Assembly: GCF_028453695.1 (NCBI RefSeq)
Contig: NC_135774.1
Location: forward strand, 1,798,001 to 1,862,000
Direction of reading: 5' to 3'
DNA length: 64,000 nt
Source: Augochlora pura
Taxonomy: Eukaryota; Arthropoda; Insecta; Hymenoptera; Halictidae
Shown: in pieces, positions 24,363-37,017 of the stretch
How the letters are laid out: each line of letters starts with the position of its first letter
How positions within the stretch are numbered: position 1 is the stretch's first letter
Position numbers and translations under genes: made by a program
Notes under the pieces: model-generated
Database searches by the model: none
Told to the model about the DNA's origin: nothing
Seen by the model: only the letters and a program-made list of their open reading frames with translations

Positions 24363-24556
24363 CATTCCGTCTCCGAGGTTCTGGACGACGCATGGCAGCA
24401 TGGCCGTGGATTTAGACTGGGCCGAGATGACGGTCGAGTTCTCCGTGCGGAAGCTCATCGGCAACGTCGGCGGCAGGTCGACGTCGACGGTGACGGCCTC
24501 GTCCAACGAGTTCACGTTCGCCGCGACTATCTCCGCGGTGACCGCCGTCGGATACT
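24363..24556 (-). CDS. dpr13: Dpr exon 2: linker and N-terminal part of first Ig domain
   Basis: This exon of 194 bases completes a Glu codon and then encodes 64 residues, YPTAVTAEIV to NLGDGM. The first half is an acidic, unconserved linker (SLDEAVTVDVDLPP). The second half is the start of the Ig fold: FRTENSTVISAQ with an N-glycosylation sequon (NST), then STAMLPCVVQNLGDG containing the first disulfide cysteine. The acceptor is cctatttttcag before 24556, and the donor is gtaaga from 24362. The exon ends on a complete ATG codon and exon 3 begins V-S-W, giving LGDGM-VSW. That matches the family pattern of a short L-G-x-x-x-V-S-W turn after the first cysteine. The intron therefore separates the two cysteines that should bond. 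A degenerate minisatellite lies about 200 bp downstream on the plus-strand left side (to 24160). Confidence 0.9.
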
Positions 24557-26576
24557 CTGAAAAATAGGCGTTAAATCAAAGCAATCGTTCCGAGGTCGAA
24601 CAAGGCTTAAGCCGACGCGGCGAGGCACCGCGCAACCGGCGGCCCCGCGTACACCGCCGTGGGAATCCCTCGTTAAGAGGCTTTCCCCTGGACTTTACTT
24701 AACCCCGTTCCACCCCCTCCGCGCCCCCACCGCCTATCGCCGCGTCAAATATTTATGCGCGTCTCGTACCCGAACGGCTCCAGGAAAATTGCTACAACGA
24801 CTGTTCATCTTCTCGCCGCGGTGTTTGCCGCCACGGGAACAAAAGCAACACGGGAACACCGTTGAACATCGTTAAAGGCTTCCCCTGCTGACCGACCCGC
24901 CACGTAAAACTTTCGCAAAAACGTTCACCTCACCTTCGCCTCCTACCTAATTGTCTCCAAACATCTGACAAGCTTGCGCGATATCAGACACGCTTTAACG
25001 AACTCGCCCCGTTTCACGCACCTGTTACTCGAATTTATTCGGATCGAGGTAATTTTATATTCCAGCAGGATCCGGCGATACAATGGCAAGCAAGCGGAGC
25101 GCGTATTTGCATGAGAATTCACATTTCAACGTATCATTTTACGGAACGGAGATTAAAGGAAAGTATCCTTTGTCGAGATCGCTCGTCGGCGCAAAAACGG
25201 AATAAAATTGCTGTCAGGCCTTGTTAATTTGGCGTTTTGCAAATCTGCGCGCGCCGCAAACGTGTCCGGTTACAGGGAACAATTATTTCGTGACAAGTGG
25301 CCGGGCGACGAGAACACGGCCCGGACGAGTTCGAAATTATTCGAGCCCCTCTCTGTTTTTCGTCGCGAACGCAGAAATTCCGCGCGAAGTCCGAAAGCGG
25401 GATCGAGCGGAAGCATTGTCGAGGCTTAAACGGTACACGATCGTCGGACGATCGATTCCCCGTGAAATCGACCGGAAATATGTTTGCGCAAACTCGAGGA
25501 AACGTTGCCTGAACCAATTTAGGAGAGCGTTTCAAAGCGGGTAAAAACCGTGCGCGATCCGTACGAAGTGGATTTATTTTGGTCACGTTTGGCCGCGTAT
25601 TGTTGCTCCCTTGTGGCATTGTTGTCGATTGTTTCGTCGGCTGTGCCCCACCGGAAAGACTAATATTTAGCTTTGAACCAAGAACCGGCGAGCCCGTATG
25701 TGGGTGACACGGCGGTCAAAGCGTCAACCGGGAACCAACGTCGCCGGCCCTAAATGGCCCTGTAACACTGTTAATATTCTTGTTTGATCCCGATCGGTGT
25801 CCGCAACACGGAAACAATCTATCCAGAGGGGGGGAAATATCGAGCAACCCTTCCATCAATCTCGCCGCCGCCGCCGCCGCTGCCGACAGTTTGTAGTTTT
25901 AACGCGGTCTCTATTAGCCCGGCGCCGGGATCGTGTATGAATCAAAACAAATGTTGATGAACGACGACACGAGCATGATACCGTGCGCAAGGAAATTCTC
26001 CGACAGCCCTTTCGATGGGCCCGGTAATTCCCCGCGTCGGACAAGATGGATGCGCCGTCGCTATCGACGTTATAAACAATTCCGGGCGTGCCTGCGCGGG
26101 CACGCATTAAAAAGTAATAAACCGCCGATGAAAATCGCTTCGCAGGACCGATCGACCCGCAGTCGTGTGAAAGATGCAAAGATCGTTCCTTTTTTTTCAA
26201 TCGAGGTCCCTGTTAAAGTACTGCAACTTTCATGGTCTTTAATCGTTTTCGAATCGCTGCAACGTCGATCGATTTCGATGAAATTTTTAGCATGTATACA
26301 AGTTACGGAGGATTAAAAAAGGGCATTTATTAAATCCTCGCTGCGCGTTACGATAAAAAAAGATTGAAAAACAGAAGGTTTTTATTTTTATTGCGTCGCT
26401 CCAATAGAGAAATTAAAGTCCAGTTTGAGTAATATTATTTCGCGTTTTAACCGGTGTTCGAACACTTTTTTGCAATGATAGTACAATCGTCTTTTTATAT
26501 ATCCAACTGGAAAGATTTATTTATTTATTTGTCTTGTTAATCGGATGGCGAATAAACGGGGACGATGTTAAAAAAA

Positions 26577-26593
26577 TATATATATATATATAT
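26577..26593. repeat. TA microsatellite
   Basis: A perfect AT run of about 17 bp in intron 1. Confidence 0.9.
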
Positions 26594-27030
26594 CTCGGCG
26601 TTCGATCCCGTGCACGAGGAAACAAGTTACAAGTTCGCCTCTCTATTTTAAGGGCCGTTTCGATAATCCTGCGAAAACGATGAAAACTCGAGAAATTCTT
26701 TTCACCGGAAAGAGGATCGGCTCTTTGAATCCGCGACTCCGTTTCGTCTTTTATTCGTTCCGCTTGCTCCCGGGGTCCTGGGCGGCTCAATGGGGAAAAA
26801 AGGATCCCGGCTGTGAATTGTGACCCTTCGAGCCCTTAAATATACGAAGAGTGTTCCCGGGGCTCGCTATGCTTGTTCCAGTCCCTATCCACGGTACAGG
26901 GTCGAGGGTGAAATACGTCGGGTCGAGGACGCGATTCACCGTCAAACGTCTCTGAGACGCGTTCCTATCGCTGAATAAATTCTTTGATCGAGTGCCGGCG
27001 ATTCGTAAGAAGCATCGAGGATCTCAGCTC

Positions 27031-27540
27031 GACGTATACGTCAACCGGAAACAACCGCGTCATGCATTTCCATTTAATCTTTAATCATTAATATTTTATA
27101 TATTTTATTAAATTTTACGTTGCTTTTATTTTCGAATAAAATTCCGTAAAATAAATATTAATAATTAAGGCAGTGAAAGATACATTTCGTAGACGTATAC
27201 GTCAACCAGAAACAACCGCGTCATGCATTTCCATTTAATCTTTAATCATTATAATTTTATATATTTTATTTCGTCTTACGACGCTTTTATTTTTGAATAA
27301 AATTCCGTAAAATAAATATTAATAATTAAGGCAGTGAAAGATACATTTCGTAGACGTATACGTCAATCGGAAACAATCGCATCATGCATTTCCATTTAAT
27401 CCTTAATCATTAATATTTTATATATTTTATTTCGTCTTATGACGCTTTTATTTTTGAATAAAATTCCGTAAAATAAATGACTAAATTCCGTGAAATAAAT
27501 ATTAACAATTAAGTCGGTCGAAGATACATTTCGTGGACTC
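27031..27540. repeat. 161-bp tandem triplication with a perfect palindrome
   Basis: Three units begin at 27031, 27192 and 27353, an exact 161-bp spacing, each opening with the 12-bp palindrome GACGTATACGTC. Identity is high between units, and the third is lengthened near 27478 by a short internal duplication (AAATTCCGTGAAATAAAT). The unit is AT-rich and non-coding. The high similarity implies recent amplification or conversion. Confidence 0.95.
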
Positions 27541-28779
27541 TATACTATACACGATGCAATTACTACACGTCTAAATGGACCGCGGTCGAAATCTAAATTA
27601 AGAGACGGTGTAACATAACACACGCGCGAGCGGCGACACCGCGTTGTCCGAGCGGCACAATTTTCCTCGGACGTGGTCCCGAATATTCGTGGACGCGGTG
27701 ATCGATTTGAATTACGTCGGTGCACGGCTCTGTCCCTCGGCTACCTCTCCTCCGTCTGGGAAATATGGAATTATTTCTCTGAATGGGCGAGTTCGCAGCT
27801 GATTGGTTTACAGATCACCGCGGCGTGTCCACGCAACCGTGAACCCCGTGAACGCGATATTAGCGAAGGAGGAAGGGGGGAGAAGGGAAGGGGGCGTAAA
27901 GTAAAGTTCGCGGTTCCTAGAATTTGCCTGTCGAGGCATTACCATGAACACGTCGCGCTGTGGACCCGCGGGTCTCCCATAATCCTCGGTCGTCGGGAGT
28001 TGTCCGGATCGAGCTCTAGCCAACCCCGGCGCGAATAAATTAATTTGACGGGCTCTCCCGGCGTTGCGTGTTTCGTCACGAACCGGTCGCCGCGCGGCGG
28101 TGGTCAAGGCTCGTTTCCAATGGGAGCGTGCAAGGCCATCGAGTCGTTTAGCCGCGGGGCACGGCTATCTCTAGCACCCGTCACGGGAAAATTTCATCGC
28201 GCCCCGGGAAAGACCGCGGGATTTCCGCGCGTAGGCATTTCACGGCTCGCGCGCAAACCGGCGACGAGTATATTAACCGAAAAGATGGCCACGGGAGATT
28301 GCGGAGAAACTTTCCGGTGTGTATACATTAATTAGATTGCCTCGCCCGTTGCTCCTCCGGCGCGTACACCGGTTAGTTTCGTCCCCCATCCCCTCGCAGC
28401 CCTGGCGCCCGGTTGTAAATCAAGCAGGAGGAGGTCGGCGAGCAAGGGTGACCATGGATGCATCCCAAACTGCCGTACTGATTCCCCGAATAATGCATGG
28501 CTTTAGAGAACATTTGCATAATTCGATACGTTTTCGCAAAAATTGACAGAAATTGTCTCAATTGCACGCATTGCACCGTCGCCTTCTCTTTAATTTAGAG
28601 TTTAAAGCAACACCGAGTCTCTGATTAATACCCACGTTGAACCGTCATTTAATTAAATAAAGGGTCTCCGTTTATATCGAATGGCAAAGTTCGATACCTT
28701 TTGAAACCGCCAAAGTGCTGTTTTTATTGCCGCGAATCGAATGCATTCGCGTTGTCCGATTAGAGGATGCAGCGACTCC

Positions 28780-29920
28780 ACCGGATTAAATCACAGGTGT
28801 TATCTGTTCCTTTTTGCCCGAGCATATACTATCCCGTATTACTTGCGTAGCCACATAATTACCTTGGATCGCGCGTCTGATCGCAGCCCGCCCTATTCTA
28901 CTTGCTTAATTACAAATCTCCATATTTCCACTGTTTGATCGCAAGCCCAGGTTCTACGAGAATATAAATTATTCATATCCTACTTGTTTGATCACAGAAC
29001 GTCTAGGTTCCACTTGTCTGGCTTAGGGTAATACATATTCTACTTGTCTGACCACGAACCAACTCTGGCCTATATACCCATTGTCCGACGATTTGTATTT
29101 CCTGCGCCATTTGTCAGAATATACATAGTTTCCATTCCACTTGCCTCGTTATAAAATATTTGTGTTCCGCTTTTTCAACCGTGGATTTGAGTTACGTTTC
29201 TCTTCGCTGACGTCAATGTACCTCCGCGTTGCACGGTCTCTCGGTTGAGATTTAATTCGTCCGACCTTATGATCGTTCTTATTCCATTCGACGGCCGATA
29301 AATTATGTCTACGTTGCTTGCACGTGTCTTCGATCGGATCGATAGTCTGCTGGACTCGACGCGGATGGATCTTATCCCGTTTGTTCGACCTTAGGTAGAT
29401 CCTATTGCGTTCGGATGACCGTAGAAACACGGCTATACCACTGGCCAGGCTGCATCGTATTCCCATACTACTTACTTAAATTGTAGACCGCGCGCCGGTA
29501 TTCCATTAGTTTGTCAATTGGTGCCTGGTGTCCCATTTGCGAGATCGCGGACCGCCGTGGCTCCATTTGTCTGACCGTGTAGACCATTCTTGTACCACTT
29601 GCCAGGACATAAATTCTTTCCGCATCACCTACCGAAGTCGCGGTCTACACCAATATTCCATTTGCTCGGCCGCGGTCACCTCCCACTCCATTTGTCTGAT
29701 CACACTCGACGAGGATACAACGTGTCCGATCGTAGGACCCGCCCCAGCTTCGCCAGTCATGCCGCAAACAGACCCATTCGTCTCCCCCGTTCATAAATAG
29801 GCATTCGGAATTCCATTTGCGCGACCATAAGCTATTACCGTTCAACTGGTCCGACCTCAAGTCGTCCACGTTCTACTTGGCAGACATTCCGGGCTCGCAC
29901 GAATTCTACCTGCTCGACTA
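28780..29920. repeat. Degenerate ~30-bp minisatellite, array 2
   Basis: This longer array has the same core as array 1: CACTTGTCTG at 29011 and TACTTGTCTG at 29041, and related cores at about 29079, 29109, 29138 and on to 29870. Units are strongly diverged, with spacing near 30 bp or multiples. It lies in intron 1, about 4.2 kb from exon 2 on the other side from array 1. Confidence 0.75.
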
Positions 29921-31262
29921 CACGGCACCTCTACTCCAGTTTCGCGACCGAAAACAATTCCGCGCGCAACTTCGCCGCGGTCGCGCAACGCTTTCGCAAA
30001 GAGCTTCGAAACTTTATTTTTAACGCGCCGCGCGCGTAGGTGTTGTTATCGTTGGTTTAATGCACATTAAATCTAGCATGGCCCAAGCATTAGCCCGGAG
30101 TTTCTGGGTCGGATTTCGAACAGCCCCGAGGCGGGGGGGGGGAGGGGGGCCGCGCGCGCAACGCCTTCCCGCGCAACGGCGTTCACCCTCAAAACTGTAT
30201 TTGCAAAGCGTTCGAGAGCCCCGCCGTTGAAAATCTACATAATAACAACGCGATATTAAAAATTCTCGAGCGAACGACGCCCGAAAATTCCGAACAAAAG
30301 CGCGGCCGCGGCGTCGTTAAGCGCCGAGATCAAACGAAAATTAAATCGGCGCCGCCGTCGTCGCGCGTGTCCCAGATTTTCAAGAGGTCGAACTTTCGGC
30401 ACCTTTCCACCGCCGCGGAAATTAATATTTAACAATAGCGGCGCCGTGCGCCGATCGGCGCGAAAATCCGCGGGATCACGGCGGTCGACTGTAATTATGC
30501 GTGCCATTTGAATTCACGTCCGCGGCTGTCGGGATCTCGCGTGCTCGTCCAGGTGGCGTGGGACCCTGATATGCGCATAAAGTCGTCGCGGCCCGGCTAA
30601 ATGTTGAAAAAGTTCCGGCGGACCGCCCGTGGTCGGGTCACCGTTAAAAAAGTCTCTGTCGACCGACCGACCGGCCGCGCGCCCGGGTTGGAAGTCGCGC
30701 CCGCATTTCCATGAAACTTTCTACGCCGTGCACGGTAAAAGTTGTCCGGGACAAGACGGACCGGGGGAAAAAGAAAAGAGAGAAAGAGTGAGAGAGGGGG
30801 GGAAGAAAGAGATCGCGGAGTCGAACACGGCGGAGCAAGAGAACGATCGTAATAAAATGTTTAACGAATACAGCGAGACCGGCTATTCCGGTCGCGGTCG
30901 GGAAGCGATGCGGCATTATTCAATGGAGACCATCGAATTTACCGGCCGCGGAATTATTCCGCGAACTTCCGTATCTCTGCTCCTGCGAACGCTGTCAGGT
31001 GTGTACACACGGATGAAACAACGCGGCCAGAGAAAGATAGGGGAAAGAGAGAGGATGAGAGAGAGAGAGAGTGGAGAGGAGCGCACCACCGACGCGCCAC
31101 GGCAAAAACAAATAGGGAAACTTGTAAACGGTATCCGGGGAAGTTTCATTATTTTCGAACGAGACCGTGCCAAGAATTTCTATTAAAATAATAAGAACTT
31201 AAACGAGGCCGGGGCGTTGCTACGAAACGTATACGAGATCTCGGAAAAGGAAAGAGATAGAG

Positions 31263-31292
31263 GGAAAATGAGAGAGAGAGAGAGAGAGAGAC
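31263..31292. repeat. GA microsatellite within a 600-bp purine-rich tract
   Basis: A GA run inside a longer purine-rich region (30770-31390, again at 31518-31545). The plus strand is almost all G and A with few pyrimidines, so long non-AUG frames on the opposite strand are Ser/Leu-rich artefacts. Confidence 0.85.
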
Positions 31293-32195
31293 GAAGAGAA
31301 AAGGAAGAAAAGAGAAAGGCAGCCAAAGAGAAAGAAAAAGAGAGAGAGCAAGGGAAAGGGAGCAAAAGACAGAGAAAGATAGAGTAATTCGTGGCAAAGT
31401 AAAGAATTCCCTCGACTCGCAGAAATTTCGTTTCTTCCGCTGATCTTCCCGTTTTTTCCCCCCAGCTCTCTTCCTGACTTCTTTATCGAGCCGGTGTTTT
31501 AAAGGGACGGACGCGAAGAAGAGAGAGAGAGAGAGAGGGGGGAGTGACAGTCCCGCGGAGCTTTGCCATTCAGCAAATAAAGCTCCCCGTACGCCGAAGC
31601 TGATTTCGACGAGCCGCGGTCGGCAAACATTCGATTGTTCCCGGAATCGCTCTCCGCGATCGCGGCTCCGTAAGCCATTCCGCGAATTAAAAGTTTGATG
31701 CTCGCCCCCTCCCCCTCCCACGGCCCGTAATCGCCGCAGCACCGGGGAGGCATTGAAATGCTCGAGGGCCGTCGACGTCCTCGCTGGCGCTACCCCTCCC
31801 CTCCGCCCTCCGCCCCCCTCGGTTAAATATGTAGCTTGAAATTCAAATTTCCTGGCCGATTTAACTTTTTAACTTGCCGGCGGGAAACCCGGCGAAATGG
31901 CTGATCGCGGCTAATCCCGGAACGCTTGTCCCGCATTGCTCTATTGTCGCCCGGGCAACTCCCGATGACTATTATATCGCTGGATGTTTGACGATGCTGG
32001 AAACGAGACGTACCAGGCGGACAAGTATCCCTTGGTAAAACCTGTGTTCCGATTTGCCGGCAATGGCTGACACTCCGTCGGATTTCGTCGACTGCTTTTG
32101 GTATGCTTGCGACGGCGAAATCGGTGGCGAAACTTTTTTAATTGATACTTGAGAATCTTGGTGACGTTTATTTGAATTTTGAAAGCCTTACGCCT

Positions 32196-32446
32196 TTAAC
32201 CCCTTGTGCTACGATTTCTTTTAGAACTGCGTTCACTAGCACCTTTCCGTCGTTAATAATGTGCTTCATGAAAGAAGAGAATTTTTGTTTCACGACTGCC
32301 TTCGTTTACTTTCATTTTCAGATTCTAGCAGCAGAAGATTCAAATTTTATTTCCATTTAATAGAAACGACTGGCAATTATATCCATTTTATCTTATACGA
32401 AATATTCGTCACGAGTCTGACTCGTTGTTATAGTGCAAAGGGTTAA
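32196..32446 (-). mobile_element. TTAA-flanked miniature element, family A copy 4
   Basis: The left edge is TTAACCCCTTGTGCTACGAT and the right edge TTATAGTGCAAAGGGTTAA, inverted termini with intact TTAA on both sides. The palindrome ACGAGTCTGACTCGT lies at 32411-32425, just inside the right end. At 251 bp and non-coding, it is the best-preserved family A copy. Confidence 0.8.
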
Positions 32447-33228
32447 AGTTGTCTGAGAGATATCTTGGCTTTTAATTCGCGAGTGTTACTTTGCAAAAGC
32501 CTTATTGCAAACTGAGACATTTGTGGTTCTTTGACGGAGTTTGAGCAACTTGGACTGTTCATTCTTATTGCTATATATCATGACAATGCCTCGGAGTATT
32601 GTGCCTGAATATCGATTGATTGCAACTAATAGTTTGTACATCGTGAATAGCCTCGCGAGGCCCAGTTTGGCATTGTTTGATTGCATCGACTGCCTCCTGT
32701 AACGATGTATAGGGATACATAATTGTAGCACCTTCGCACACAAGTTACCGAGCAATAGTCGAGTTATGCACGAGACACCGACCCGTCGAAAAATCCATGT
32801 TCGAGGGTGTTTGCTCGTGTTCGCCGTCAAAACGTCGTCTCTAATGTTGCAGGGGTAACAGGGCGCGCGTTCCTTCGGGATTTCCAGATATCCGGCTGCA
32901 CGAAATTAACTGTTTGCATTTGCATGTGACGCGCAGATTGTATTCGGACCCCGGTTTGCGGCTGTTTAACCGTGTTTGCATAGCTCCGGCTGGTAATCGC
33001 GATTCGGAGCCCCTCCTGCGTGGGATCGCAACACGGGGAAATAATGCAAGCGGATGTTCGGGTTAATCCGAACAGCGCCGTTGAACGGTTCGAGGAGCCG
33101 TGCCACTGCTAGAATGAACCGGTCGAGCGTTCGGTCAGTAGTTCGGCTAAGGCTTTCCAGGCACTTGAGTCGCTTATCCAGATCGATGGCGCATCGAAAG
33201 GAAATCGATCCTCGTTCCGCAGCGATGG

Positions 33229-33255
33229 GAGAGAGAGAGAGAGAGAGAGAGAGAG
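33229..33255. repeat. GA microsatellite
   Basis: A perfect GA run of about 27 bp in intron 1. Confidence 0.95.
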
Positions 33256-33490
33256 GCATTATCTCGGCGAAGGCCGGCCTCGAAAAATAACGAGCCCGAG
33301 GTGTCGTTATTGCTGAAAACTTGGAAAATGAGATACTCCCGGGCTTAAGGAACTGCAATATTCCTAAACTCCCCATGCGGCGAGCGTCTTTCGGAGCAAT
33401 TTAACTACGAACTTTGCCTCAATGCTCGCCAAAGTGGAAATAAAACACCGCGAGAGCTCTGGCCCGTTTGTTTTACCATAACTTCGACCT

Positions 33491-33495
33491 CCCTC

Positions 33496-33540
<45 letters not shown>

Positions 33541-33543
33541 CTC
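33491..33543. repeat. CT microsatellite
   Basis: CT repeats with TTTCT interruptions at both ends, in intron 1. Confidence 0.95.
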
Positions 33544-34092
33544 CTACTCTTTTCTGCGTTCTCCCCTAGCTTCAGCCGCCGAATTTATTCCCCATGCAGC
33601 CCGCGCGGGAAAATCGCTCCTTGATGGAATAGAAGAAGCGTCCCGCCGAGACTTCCGTGAGGAACGCGTCACGATCAACTCGTTCTGCTTTATATTAGCC
33701 TCGTCGAACGCTAACCTCCCGTGAAATATCTCCCGAACGACGGTCCATACGTTACGTTTGCGGGCCCCTCTCGCTTCTTCCTTCCACGCCGATACCCGGA
33801 CGCCGGATCCGGACGGTTTCCACGCGCGACACGATACTTCCGGCAACGGGAATCGAACTTTTACCTCGGACACACCGGGATTATCGATACGGGCCGCTGC
33901 AACGTTTCCCCCCTCGCGCAAGAGTATCGTGTTCAGTCGCCTGCGCCGCTGCAATACGAGTTACTTCGGTCGACCGAATGACCCAAGAACTAATCTGGCT
34001 TTGTTCTCCGATAACATTGTTCTAATAACTACTCTCCCCGTTTATTACGGACCCGGTTTACGGCAGACGATCGCGGCAGTTCCAGGAAATGC

Positions 34093-34097
<5 letters not shown>

Positions 34098-34125
<28 letters not shown>
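34098..34125. repeat. Poly-C run
   Basis: An uninterrupted C tract of 28 bases after GCTTAA, the longest homopolymer of the window. Length may be unreliable. Confidence 0.95.
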
Positions 34126-36823
34126 TTTGCCGGCCGTGATCGATCCCCGACGGCGCGGCCATTGAAACGACTTTGCCGTTAAGAATTCGCGATTCACAGC
34201 GGAACAGCAATATCACGCGCCGCCCGGGACTTCGCCGCTTTTTTTTTCAATGGGAATTCCCCGAATGGGAATTCCGAAGCGAGGATTTCAATTAACCCGT
34301 TAGTCATTTTCGACGGGAGATATTTTCAATGGAAAACGTTGGCATTTTCTTTGCGACGAGTATTCTCGTCGAAAATATCTGACTGATTGATATGTTTTTA
34401 TTAATTGTTATACTTTAAGAATATATGGAAAAAGTCGTACGTGTAATTAGAACAGCTTACAAATTTTTCAAACAGGCTGCAGCAGCGAACTGGTTAAGAT
34501 AACGAGGAAAAATTCGGTAGCGCTCTCTTGACAACGAAACGCGAATACTCTGAAAGCGAGTTTCGCGAAGCCGTCCCAAGAGAGAGAGAGCTCGCCTCCT
34601 CGGCGAATAACTAGCCCGGCTCTCTCCCCCTAATATCAGCTTGCAAAAATTCAGGAACGCGCACCGAACACAGGTAAACAGGTTTACAAAGTTTCATTTA
34701 AATACGTCATCGGACTTCGTTGGAAAACAATTCCCAAAGTGAAGTAGCACGTTCGGAAGCTTCTCGAAGTAATCCCCTGGAGAACGGCCGGCCCTCCTCC
34801 TCTCCGAATAATTAACACAGTTCTGGAACTACTGACTCAGAAAAATTCGAGAGCATCGTCGAGGCATATGCAAACAAAACCGCGAAGTTTCATTGAAACG
34901 TATCGCCAAGTTCCGCGAGTTAGAAAGAGAGAGAGAGAGGGAGAGAGAGAAAAAAAAGGATCCGCGGAAGCCGTTCCTCTCGAGCGAACGCGAACTCCCC
35001 GGTGGCTCTACCAAGAGAATGGAATTAAATTACTCCGAAGAGCTGGACGGAGAGTTCGCAAAAGCGTTCCGAATAACCAGCGGAACACCTGTCCGCGGTC
35101 CGCAAATGATCGTGTAAAAGCGACGCTCTGGCACCGGGAACGTCCGCGCGGAACAATTTCTATTCACGGCCCAGGCTGAATGAAACGTATGAAGCGCGCG
35201 TAAATATAAATTGTTCTTTGATGCGGGCCGGCGAGCGGCGTTTCCGCCGCGTTTAATAAGTCCCGTGAGTTAGGAACACGTGCCGCTGCCATTCGCGCGG
35301 AGGAGGCTCGCCTCAAGACAGAGGGTGGACGCCCGCGAAATTTACTGAACGCGCCGCATTCCGCTGGGTTTCGCACGCGCGTCCACCTGGCTCTGTGTAA
35401 ACTATTTTTCGGCCGGGCGAAATACCGTGGGCAAACAAAACGCTTATGCCCGCGCCGAGCGGCCTGGTCCGCGCGGAGAACCGCGCGCGGATCGGTCGCG
35501 GGCCTCCGCCGCCGCGCCCTCGCCGTCTTCCCGCTAAGTATATTTAGCGGACGGACTGATGAACTCCCGTTGACGCAGCAGAGTGCCGGCCGCGATCCTC
35601 TCCTTCCTTTTTCGACCATCCCCCTCGCCGTGTACTCGTGTAACGCTAAAAGCTGTATTCAACCGTGTTCCCGCCTAGTTTACTTTGCTCGCCGCTTCCT
35701 TCCTTTTTTTTTTCCCCCGCTCGCCGTTCCCGCTCTCTCCCCCCTTTCGCCCCCCGCGCCGGCACGCCGCACATCGCGCCGTCTCCTTCCTTTTTCTTAA
35801 CGAGCCCGTCACGCTTTTTGCCAGCACGCGACCCGATAAATTGCATGAACGCTGCGCCGCGCGCGCGTCCGTCGACGGGCAGCCGACCGACGGTAACCCT
35901 AGCTCTCGACGCGACCGCGACGTGGAAGCAGGATAAATTATAAACGCATCTTCTCGGTTATTGAATTCGTGCTTGGATGTTTTGTTAGCCCACGTGTCGC
36001 GCGCCACCCATGGAAATCGCCGCGCGTCGTAGGATAAAGCGCCGGTTCCCGGAGCCCTGTCTGAAATTTGCATGAGTGATACGTTCCCTCCCCGCCCCGC
36101 CCTATGCCGCGAAATTGAACAAGCGACTCCGCGGGCGTCGCCCCCCCGCGTCGGATAAATTAAATTCGGTTACATCGATGTTCGGGGACACCGGGGCGCG
36201 CGCGCGCGGTAAATCCCGACGATATCAACTAGTTGACGACGCGGCTTGATAGCGCGCGGCATAACCAGCCAATTCGCCGTGAGAACGCGCCGGAATTACA
36301 TGCTCCGCCGTTTAGATTACTTCGGAATACCCGCGCGCATCTTTAATTAGCTACGGAGTCGCTCGCGCCGCGATGCGAGAACTCTTTGCCACCGATGCGT
36401 TGCTTCCGCGGTGCCCGGCAATTCAGTCGTTCCCTGCGAAATTCTAGTGCGCGCGGTTGTTCCAGCGTAGCACCGAGCACCCGCACACTTGATAATTAAT
36501 CCGCGGGGCTATCGAAGTCTGATCTGCTCGTGATTTACGCACTGATTAAACCCGTTCGAAATTTGGCTCAGCCGTGATTTGTTCCGGATTTTATCGACGC
36601 GAACTCGGCCTGATTTATGACGTCTACTTTTCATGTAACGCGGAGGTGATACAAATGTAGTAGAACTGCCTCATAGTTTGCGTGAATTTAAACTCGAGCT
36701 GGATCTGATTTGTGCCTAATTAGTATCGAATTTCTGTCAAATCAATCTTGGCTCCAATTTGACTTAAAGTTTTCAAGACTCGTTGAGAGTCTAACGATAA
36801 TTCAGATTTCATCGAGCTTATAT

Positions 36824-37017
36824 TTAACCCTTTGCGGTCGAGTGACGACTCTAAGGCGCCGCTAAAAATGATCATGTCACGTTTCAAAATAACTTTTACC
36901 ATATTTATTTATATTTAGAAAATTATTAAGAGCTGTTAACTGTTTAAATTAAATTATATAAAATGGCAACACCGCAAGACTAAACAAATATCTTCGATTT
37001 CCACTTAAAATGGTTAA
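36824..37017 (+). mobile_element. TTAA-flanked miniature element, family B copy 3 (right end eroded)
   Basis: The left edge is TTAACCCTTTGCGGTCGAGT followed by GACGACTCTAAGGCGCCGCT, the family B subterminal pattern. CACGTTTCAAAATAA matches CACGTTCCAAAATAA in copy 1 read from its right end. The right end, AAAATGGTTAA, has lost the CAAAGGG terminus. Confidence 0.6.

Noticed and set aside
27031..27540. Tandem 161-bp repeats considered as a CRISPR-like array
   Set aside because: Whole units repeat without short repeats separated by unique spacers, and the setting is an animal intron.
31149..31742. 197-codon minus-strand frame
   Set aside because: Ser/Leu/Phe-rich translation of a purine-rich microsatellite region; no domain.
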